A DNA stretch of 64,000 bases, from NCBI GenBank assembly GCA_023384415.1, contig JAHDWJ010000011.1, forward strand, positions 1-64,000. The letters are read 5' to 3'. A model generated the notes under the pieces. It did not search any database. It was given only the letters and a program-made list of their open reading frames with translations, and was not told the DNA's origin. This document shows positions 25,640 to 32,283 of the stretch, one piece after another. Origin of the DNA: Anaerolineae bacterium (GTDB lineage Bacteria > Chloroflexota > Anaerolineae > Promineifilales > Promineifilaceae). Made by a program: the position numbers and the translations under genes. Position 1 is the stretch's first letter; each line of letters begins with the position of its first letter.

Positions 25640-26115
25640 AGATGTCTGAGGGGATGGCAGCAGCTTTTTTATCTGGCGGCCACTTTGCTGTACCACAGCT
25701 TTGTTGACGCCATTGCCGTTTATGCGGCTCAGTTCCTGTCACCGCTCATCGCCTACTTTACACCACAGATTATTAGCAGCATTGAAGAAGCGGCCATGTT
25801 TGCCGATCTGATCCCGGAACCAACCAGCCGAGACGCCATTACCCAATACATCAGCAATGTTACCCAGTTTGGTTTTGTTTTGGCTGTTTTACTGGGCATG
25901 GGGGCGGTAGCCGGGGAAAAAGAGCGGGGGCTGACGCCGATGATTTTGAGCAAACCGAATTTCCTGATTTCTTGCTGATCCATCGCTTCCTGGCCTTTGC
26001 CGCCCTACTACACTGTGGGCTGGCTGCTATACGGGCTAACCCAACAATTAGGCTGGTTCACTCGCAGCGAAAGTTTACTGCTGGGGTTGTGGAGCCTGGG
26101 CTTTCCCCCTTATCA
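25640..26115 (+). pseudogene. Remnant of an ABC-2-type permease gene
   Basis: The readable part (from about 25649 to 25976) gives RGWQQLFYLAATLLYHS, a long extracytoplasmic stretch (SSIEEAAMFADLIPEPTSRDA), then VLAVLLGMGAVAGEKERG, the signature of ABC-2 permeases of the NosY/NatB type. The frame then breaks at 25976, and matching hydrophobic sequence (HRFLAFAAL, then GLTQQLGWFTRSESLLLGLWS) continues in other frames until about 26110. The 5' end is missing against a family-C repeat and the 3' end runs into a family-B repeat. It is clearly decayed. No GCGGCCGC octamer is present. Confidence 0.75.
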
Positions 26116-26149
26116 ATATGGCCTTGAAATTTCCCATCTTAGGACAAGG

Positions 26150-26375
26150 GGTGGGACAAGTGTCCACAGTTTTGGTCAAACGAGACCATTCCGCTCCCAT
26201 CTGTCTCGCCCGCTTGGGCTAAAACAGGGGCAAAAGGGGTGAGACAGGCGGGAATGAAGTAGAACCACTTGACCCAAATGGTTGCCCGCCTGTCCCACCC
26301 TTACCGCACAACGGGTTCTAAATTGAGAATTGCTCCCTAAAGTCCAGCAATTCTCAATCTGCCCAGAAATGAATG
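26150..26375. repeat. Family-B element, copy 2 (rearranged)
   Basis: In the orientation opposite to copy 3: GTGAGACAGGCGGGAATGAAGTAG then GGTTGCCCGCCTGTCCC, followed by TAAATTGAGAATTGCT (one terminal repeat) and then CAGCAATTCTCAATCTGCCC (a second). Two terminal repeats lie head to head at 26321-26360, so the element looks nested or partly deleted. Confidence 0.75.
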
Positions 26376-26464
26376 TAGATTCTCTCTTGCTCGTATATGG
26401 CAACAAACACCATGCTGTTCGCCGTGCCAAACCTTAGCATCCATTTGAATTGTTCTCTGTCACA

Positions 26465-26501
26465 ACAAAAAAGACCTCATTGGGATAACCAACGAGGTCT
26501 T
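26465..26501 (-). terminator. Intrinsic terminator of the Rpn-like gene
   Basis: On the minus strand AAGACCTCGTTGG pairs with CCAATGAGGTCTT (one mismatch, loop TTATC) and is followed by a T-rich tract (TTTTTTGTTG). It lies 30 bases after the nuclease stop codon. Confidence 0.85.
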
Positions 26502-26530
26502 GAGAGAGACTAGGCAATCATGGTTGTTTG

Positions 26531-27413
26531 CTACATCTCACCTACCCCTGTTTCCACCTGCTCCAACCGGCGCAAAAAATCATCCCAATCCCGTGCTTCC
26601 GCCCCATCAACCGTTAGCTGTACCAATTGGGAAATCGTCAGCGCATCAACTCTTTCAACCAGCCCCATAGGCGCTAACCCTAGCCGCCGATGCAGTGAGC
26701 GTTTTAATGTGCGTAACAACTCTTGACGACTTTCTTGACGCCCTTCCTGGCGCCCTTCTTGACGCCCTTTACCCCAAATTTCTTGATAGATAGGTGATTT
26801 CTCTAAAATTGTCATACTCCACCTCACAACACGTTCTACCACTATTGGATTCATGGTAATCATAGCAAACAACGCCAAAATTGTCTCTAGCTGCTGGCTC
26901 TTGACGAATACGCGCCACACATTGACGCAAAATAGCTTCGTCAGCGCCGGCCATGAGTGGGACATAAGGCAATAAGCCAGGTGGTAACGAAGCCGCCAGA
27001 GCATCAGCGGCGTTGATCTCCCATAGTTTGATGACATGGAAATCCTGATGGGTGACATATCCCTTAAACTCACGATGATAGGCCAGGGTAATTTCTTGCC
27101 CTTCCCCTGGAGGCACCAAATACACAACCACCGGGAGAATATCTAATCTGTACTTTTGTCGTGCCAGGCTGGTATAAACTGTCAACCGTTCGGGCATCTC
27201 ATTCTCATAATAAAGCTGTAATTCAGCCAGAACCCCAAACCGCTCATCACGTCGCCGCACTTCTAATAATGAATCGGTATAACGATCCACAAATTGGAAA
27301 TTGGGGGATAGGACATGCTCAACTTCTAATTCCGGGTCTTGCAGCAACCAGCGTACCCAACCTTCTGGATCCCGGTCAATCAGATATTTGCCCCCAATAT
27401 CTTTATCACCCAT
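26531..27413 (-). pseudogene. Rpn-family (PD-(D/E)XK transposase-like) nuclease gene with a frameshift
   Basis: The first frame (27413 to about 26897) gives the N-terminal nuclease domain of recombination-promoting nuclease/DUF4351-type proteins: DPEGWVRWLLQDPELEVEH, FGVLAELQLYYENEMPERL, KYRLDILPVVVYLVPPG. Around 26890-26900 the correct continuation (QQLETILALFAMITMNPIVVE) is in the +1 frame and runs to the stop at 26531, ending in GRQEGRQEGRQESRQE and a coiled C-terminus. Skipping one base would restore a protein of about 294 aa, so this is a recent frameshift, a sequencing error or, less likely, programmed. AGGAGAAACACGG precedes the start; a good terminator follows. Confidence 0.82.
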
Positions 27414-27444
27414 CCGTGTTTCTCCTATCGGTGTTAAATACCTA

Positions 27445-27550
27445 TCTGGAATCTGGGGTTTCTTAGCCTGACCATTGGTTATTACTGTATTGGTCTGTTG
27501 GTGTATTGGTTATTACCACTGATGAAATAAATTTTCACCAGAGTCCCGTA
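27445..27550. repeat. Family-A element, copy 4
   Basis: From TCTGGAATCTGGGG to CACCAGAGTCCCG, interior GGTTATTACCACTGATGAAAT, the same orientation as copy 3. It fills the gap between the Rpn-like gene and the stop of the SHMT-GcvT gene, ending one base before that stop codon. Confidence 0.85.
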
Positions 27551-27551
27551 A

Positions 27552-30500
27552 CTATTTTTTCCGGGTCGGGAAGCGGCTGAGGATGGTGGCGGCATCGGGT
27601 GTGGGCAGTTTGGCCCCTATTTTTACTTCTTTGGGCATGGTTAGCGGCCGCGTCCCCCCTCCCATCTGGTAAATCCACACCGGCGTCCCTTCCTCAACCA
27701 TAGACAAGGGCAGCACCGCCTGACCTGACAAATACCCTTCGGCGTCAATGGCACAACTCGTCACCGTGCCCACGATTTTGCCGCGCCGATCCAACACCGG
27801 GTCACCTGATTCCGGCCGCCGTACCCCTTTCTCATTCATACGGAAGCGGGTTATTTGCCGGTCTCGTTTGGCCTCATAGGTCACAAAGGCGGCGCGACCA
27901 ATGAAGAACGGCTTCCACAGCTTCACATACCCCACAAACCCGGCATCGGCGGGGTTGAGGCCCAGCGATCCGGCCAACTCGTGCCCATAAAGGGGCAGGC
28001 CGGCCTCGGTGCGGGTGCTGTCACGAGAAGCCAGACCACACGGTTTCAGGCCAAAACTTTCGCCCGCTTCCATCAGTGCCCCCCAGAAGGATGGGGCCTG
28101 GTCGGGGTGGACGAACAGCTCATAGGCCACCCGCTCCCCAGTGTAGCCGGTGCGGGAGATAATCAGATCGAAGCCGCCCACATTGCCTTCAATCAGGCCA
28201 GCCCAGGGCACGGCTTTGATCTTTTTAGCCAGAGCGGCATCATTGCATAGCGAGAGCAAAATATCGGTGGCGTTTGGCCCTTGCAAGGCGATGTCTACCC
28301 GGCATTCAGCCCCCCATTGGGGATCGCGTAGGTCACGCAAGATGCAGGAATGTTCAACCTGTATCCAGGGGCGGTCGGCGTCAATTTGCACCGCCCCCTC
28401 ATTGACGGCATTAAGCCAGGCCCAATCTTTGTCGTTGTTGCTGGCATTGACCACGAGCATGAATTTGTCGCGGCCGCGCCGGTACACCAGCAAATCATCT
28501 ACCACGGAGCCATCGGGCAGGAGCAGGTAGGTATAATGGGATTGCCCAACAGCCAGATCGGAGACATCGTTGGTGGTGACAGTGTTGAGGAAGGTGAGGG
28601 CATGGGGGCCGCTGGCTTCAATTACCCCCATGTGGCTGACATCGAACAGCCCGGCGGTCTGGCGCACGGCCGCATGTTCTTCGCTGACGCTGCTGTACCA
28701 GACGGGCATATCCCACCCACCAAAGGGAACCATTTTGGCCCCCATGCCGACGTGGGTACTGTGCAGGTTGGTCTTTTTGAGCGGTCCTTCGGCAGGTTCT
28801 TCCCAGGTAAATGGGGGCAGGACGCGGCCGCGAAACTCCTTATACCGCAGCGATTGCCCCACAAAATATGGTTTCTGAATATCCACCGTATCTGATGGGG
28901 CTGGGGGGGGGAGATCGGGGGCTGCAATGGGAGAGGCCACGATGGGGCCGGGCAGCTTGGCCTGTAATCCACCGGCGTTTTCCGTTTCAAACAGGACATA
29001 CCCATCGGAAAGGGTTTGCAGCCATTCCGCGGCCGCGCTGGCGGCATTACCATCCTCAAATCGCAGCTGAAACCGCTCCGCTGACAACCGTTTAAGCCGG
29101 GCATTCAGGCAGCCCCCCCCAGGGAAATAGAGACAGGTGGGGGCATCCTTGCCATCACGCAAGCCGGTCACATCACTAGAAAGGGCCAGGTTGAGGAAAG
29201 CCATCGCTTCCGTGCCCCGAATTTCCACCCCATCCCCTACCGGGGCCGGTTTGCTGAGGCCGCGAAGTTGGCGTACAGCGGCTTTAGCCTGCTGCAAAGC
29301 GGCATAATCCACTTTGGCCCGAAGCTGTTTCTTGCGCGAGACATCCAGGTAAAAATAGGGGGTACACCCTTGCAGCAGCGTGGCTATCGCGGCCGCTAAC
29401 TGGTCTATCTCCGCCTCAGCAAACCCCAACTGGCTGATCCAGACCGTGCCTAAACGGATACCAGTGGCCGAAAAGGCCCCCACATCCCCCGGAATGGTGT
29501 TTCGGTTAGTGACAATGCCGGCCACATCCAAAATCCGGGCGGCCATATCCCCAGTCAGGTGAACCCCATTGGCCTGGATGCTCTTGGTATCTACCAGCAG
29601 CAGATGGTTCTCAGATTGGCCGCCCACAACGCGCAGGCCATGTTTCTGGAGTTGATTGGCTAACCGGGCCGCGTTGGCCACAACCCGCTGCTGCAGCTGC
29701 CGGAACGTCTCTGTCTGGGCCAGTTTAAGGGCCGCGGCTAAGGCGGCGATACTGTTGAGATGGGGGCCACCTTGCTCGCCGGGGAAGACAGCCCGATCCA
29801 GCTTACCGGCCAGCAGCCGGTTATGGGTGAGGATCATTGCTCCACGCGGCCCACACAGGCTCTTGTGGGTGGTGGTTGTTACCACGTCGGCAATGCCGAT
29901 GGGGCTGGGATGCAGCCCGGTGGCTACCAGGCCAGAGATGTGGGAGATGTCAGCCAGCAGGTAGGCTCCAACTTCGTTGGCGATGGCCCGGAATTTACCC
30001 CAATCTACCAGGCCAGGGTAAGCGGAATAACCAGCGACGATGATGCGCGGCCGCGTCTCTAACGCCAGTTCCCGAATCGCCGCATAATCCAGCAGCTCCG
30101 TCTCCGGGTCCACAAAGTAGGGAACACTGTTATACACCTTCCCAGAGCGGTTTACGGCCGCGCCGTGAGAAAGATGGCCGCCATCGTTCAGATTCAACCC
30201 CATGATGGTATCACCAGGGTTGAGTAGAGCGGTGTAAACGGCATTGTTAGCCGGAGCGCCACTGAGCGGCTGCACATTCACATACAGAGCATCCGGGCTA
30301 ATTCCATTGGCGGCAAACAGCTCCGCAGCCCGGCGGCGGGCCAACGCTTCCAGCAAATCGGCAAACTCCACCCCTTTGTAATAACGGGGATCGCTGTAGC
30401 GGCGATAATGGGCCAGTTCGGCCGCAATATCCATGATTTCAGCTTCTTTCTGGCGGCGGCTTTCAGGGCGGGGGTACCCTTCGGCATAAATATTGGCAAA

Positions 30501-30659
30501 ACGGCTGCTCATCGCTTCCCGCACCGCATCTGGGGCCATGCTTTCTGAAGGGATGAGAATAATCGTTTCATCTTGCCGCCGGTCTTCGTGGTCAAGCAGA
30601 CGTTGCAAATCAGGGTCAATATCGGCTACTGAGCCGGAGAAAAGAAATTTTGTGGTCAT
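27552..30659 (-). CDS. Serine hydroxymethyltransferase fused to glycine-cleavage T protein
   Basis: A 1035-aa fusion. Residues 1 to about 430 are a full PLP-dependent SHMT: IILIPSESMAPDAV, YAEGYPRPESRR, SGAPANNAVYTALL, and the PLP lysine in TTTTHKSLCGPRGAMI. Residues about 465-575 (VEIRGTEAMAFLNLALSSDV.., CLYFPGGGCLNARLKRL) look like a degenerate copy of the GcvT N-terminal folate-binding domain. Residues about 630-1035 are a full aminomethyltransferase: KMVPFGGWDMPVWY, GLFDVSHMGVIE, IISRTGYTGERVAYE, LASRDSTRTEAGLPLYG. Both activities exchange one-carbon units between glycine, serine and tetrahydrofolate, so fusion could channel methylene-THF. No gcvH, gcvP or lpd gene is in the window. I see no glycine riboswitch upstream. 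TGGAGTG precedes the ATG. Confidence 0.93.
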   Translation of the reverse strand: MTTKFLFSGSVADIDPDLQRLLDHEDRRQDETIILIPSESMAPDAVREAMSSRFANIYAEGYPRPESRRQKEAEIMDIAAELAHYRRYSDPRYYKGVEFADLLEALARRRAAELFAANGISPDALYVNVQPLSGAPANNAVYTALLNPGDTIMGLNLNDGGHLSHGAAVNRSGKVYNSVPYFVDPETELLDYAAIRELALETRPRIIVAGYSAYPGLVDWGKFRAIANEVGAYLLADISHISGLVATGLHPSPIGIADVVTTTTHKSLCGPRGAMILTHNRLLAGKLDRAVFPGEQGGPHLNSIAALAAALKLAQTETFRQLQQRVVANAARLANQLQKHGLRVVGGQSENHLLLVDTKSIQANGVHLTGDMAARILDVAGIVTNRNTIPGDVGAFSATGIRLGTVWISQLGFAEAEIDQLAAAIATLLQGCTPYFYLDVSRKKQLRAKVDYAALQQAKAAVRQLRGLSKPAPVGDGVEIRGTEAMAFLNLALSSDVTGLRDGKDAPTCLYFPGGGCLNARLKRLSAERFQLRFEDGNAASAAAEWLQTLSDGYVLFETENAGGLQAKLPGPIVASPIAAPDLPPPAPSDTVDIQKPYFVGQSLRYKEFRGRVLPPFTWEEPAEGPLKKTNLHSTHVGMGAKMVPFGGWDMPVWYSSVSEEHAAVRQTAGLFDVSHMGVIEASGPHALTFLNTVTTNDVSDLAVGQSHYTYLLLPDGSVVDDLLVYRRGRDKFMLVVNASNNDKDWAWLNAVNEGAVQIDADRPWIQVEHSCILRDLRDPQWGAECRVDIALQGPNATDILLSLCNDAALAKKIKAVPWAGLIEGNVGGFDLIISRTGYTGERVAYELFVHPDQAPSFWGALMEAGESFGLKPCGLASRDSTRTEAGLPLYGHELAGSLGLNPADAGFVGYVKLWKPFFIGRAAFVTYEAKRDRQITRFRMNEKGVRRPESGDPVLDRRGKIVGTVTSCAIDAEGYLSGQAVLPLSMVEEGTPVWIYQMGGGTRPLTMPKEVKIGAKLPTPDAATILSRFPTRKK

Positions 30660-30842
30660 GGGGACACACTCCAGGTGATGATGTGAAGGAACTGAATGGG
30701 AATGCCGGGGTCTGAAAGAGGATTTGACCCCAGGCAGTGATAGAGGAATTTTAACAGGTATTGGGGGGTGAGCTAGTTAAGCATGAGGGGGTGCCAGCCG
30801 GCGCTGACCCAGGCACGGCGCACATTGACGGCAATGATGTTG

Positions 30843-31225
30843 TCATACACTAATAGGGGAATGAATACCACGTTTGACAGCCTCGGCCAATGCTTCGGCC
30901 TTCCGTAATAAACCATGTTGGTACGTTTGCATTAATTGGGAAAGCTCTGTTCGCTCCGTCAAAGTTAATATGCCTTTATTTTGCCGATTGAGCAGTTCAG
31001 TCAGTCTGTGACTCTCACGAATGGCATCTGTGAATCAACTACCGCTAATAATTCCACGTCTGTTAGCTGATGGATCAAATTTACCTGATCCCCAGGCAAG
31101 TCCGGTAACGACAGTGCAACCGTATCAGCCAATACATCGGCTACATTTCTTTTGGTCAGGTAAGCCAACCGTTCTGCCCGGTGATAGGCTTCATCAGGAA
31201 GTTGTATCTCAACAAGTGTACTCAT
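30843..31225 (-). pseudogene. Small antitoxin-like/conserved gene with a frameshift
   Basis: From ATG 31225 the product reads STLVEIQLPDEAYHRAERLA, LTKRNVADVLADTVALSLP and LTDVELLAVVDSQ; the frame then closes soon after 31020. The natural continuation DAIRESHRLTELLNRQNKG, LTERTELSQLMQTYQHGLL, RKAEALAEAVKRG lies in another frame and runs to a stop at 30843. Together they give a protein of about 127 aa typical of small DNA-associated or antitoxin-like proteins in cyanobacteria and Chloroflexota, usually preceding a PIN or HNH-type partner. The partner gene is absent, so this is probably a dead orphan. Confidence 0.65.
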
Positions 31226-31395
31226 CTGCTTTGCCTTGGTATAGCGTGAGAAGCGAAATAATCCAGCCATCGAATCTAAACCATAGGAGCTATTATACAA
31301 TCAATTCACATCGTATGACTGGGCAAACAGCTATCACCCATTCCACCTAAATTATGGTATTATCTCCCCAAATGATGAACTTAAGGAGACGATTC

Positions 31396-31668
31396 ATGAG
31401 CGCAACGGATGTCACTATTAATGTCACCTTATCTATTGAGCAGCTGCTGAAAGCTGTCCAACAGCTGCCCGCACAAGAAAAAATGACCCTCTGGCGTGTT
31501 TTAGATACGGATATTGACCGTTCTGGTATCCGACAGCGATTCTGGTCTGCTTTACAAACTATCCGAACCAGTTACGCTGATTTATCAGAAGAAGATGTGA
31601 TCGCTGATGTTTTATTAGCTGTTCGGGAAGTCAGAGAAGGTCAGTTGTATGTTGAAGATCGTTCTTGA
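31396..31668 (+). CDS. Probable antitoxin of a PIN toxin pair
   Basis: A 90-aa acidic protein: SATDVTINVTLSIEQLLKAV, QQLPAQEKMTLWRVLDTDID, a middle helix region, and a C-terminus VIADVLLAVREVREGQLYVED. AAGGAGACGATTC directly precedes ATG 31396, which rules out the longer frame. It overlaps the PIN-domain gene by 20 bases, the usual antitoxin-first arrangement. The SIEQLLKAVQQLP segment resembles antitoxins seen before PIN genes in filamentous bacteria. DNA binding is not evident from the sequence. Confidence 0.75.
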   Translation: MSATDVTINVTLSIEQLLKAVQQLPAQEKMTLWRVLDTDIDRSGIRQRFWSALQTIRTSYADLSEEDVIADVLLAVREVREGQLYVEDRS

Positions 31669-32080
31669 CACCAATGTACTTGTTAGCGGCATTATTGTTG
31701 CCAGAGGGTCTCCAGCCTACATTCTCGATAGGCTATATGAGGGCAAATGGCAACTCATTACATCACCTCTCTTGCTCACAGAATTTAGCGAAGTCATCGT
31801 TCGCCCTCACATTGCTCGCAAATATCCTCAAGTCATTCGAAATGCGGAAGCTCTCCTTGATTTCTTTCGCGCTCACGCCACAATGGTGGTTGGCAAACCT
31901 GTCAACACCTATGTTAATGATGATCCAGATGATGATGCAGTTGTTGCTTGCGCGATAGACGGGCAAGCTAATTATATTGTTTCCGGCGACCCTCATCTTG
32001 TGAGTTTACAGCAGGTGAAGGGAATTCCTATATTAACACCCCGTCAGTTCCAAGAATTGTTGATGACCACAGAAGAATAA
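31649..32080 (+). CDS. PIN-domain ribonuclease toxin
   Basis: A 143-aa protein of the 'putative toxin-antitoxin system toxin component, PIN family' type. The acidic active-site residues are visible: LDTNVLVSGII (Asp7), LTEFSEVI (Glu near 48), NDDPDDDAVVACAI (Asp near 93-96) and VSGDPHLVSL (Asp near 112). PIN toxins cut RNA when released from the antitoxin encoded just upstream. Start ATG 31649 lies inside the antitoxin gene, implying coupled translation. It contains no GCGGCCGC and sits in the octamer-free gap, suggesting recent arrival. Confidence 0.88.
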   Translation: MLKIVLDTNVLVSGIIVARGSPAYILDRLYEGKWQLITSPLLLTEFSEVIVRPHIARKYPQVIRNAEALLDFFRAHATMVVGKPVNTYVNDDPDDDAVVACAIDGQANYIVSGDPHLVSLQQVKGIPILTPRQFQELLMTTEE

Positions 32081-32124
32081 CTCTTATTTAAACTTTAAGC
32101 GTATCTTCTCAATAAGTTTGGGCG

Positions 32125-32180
32125 AACCTTCGGAAGGTTTCTGTAATGGGCAGGCTCTTGGGTCAAACCTTCCGAAGGTT
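32125..32180. repeat. Family-E inverted repeat upstream of hypF
   Basis: AACCTTCGGAAGGTTT (32125-32140) and AAACCTTCCGAAGGTT (32165-32180) are perfect 16-bp inverted repeats separated by 24 bases; each arm is itself nearly palindromic. An element of the same size and design lies inside hypF at 33474-33530. Confidence 0.9.
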
Positions 32181-32283
32181 ACACGTTTTACTGAGATGTT
32201 ACCTTTAAGCCGTGACAACCATCATTACGATTCGGTGACGAAGGGGACAATCTCCAGGCAATGTTTTATGTTACTATACGGTC

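Noticed and set aside
25997..26242. Independent small gene after the broken permease
   Set aside because: The first half is frame-shifted permease remnant and the second half is translated family-B repeat.
26531..27413. Calling the Rpn-like gene a true transposase of an insertion sequence
   Set aside because: It lacks terminal inverted repeats of its own; its flanks are unrelated repeat families A and B.
30660..30842. Glycine riboswitch upstream of the SHMT-GcvT gene
   Set aside because: The leader lacks the conserved glycine-aptamer core sequences on the minus strand.
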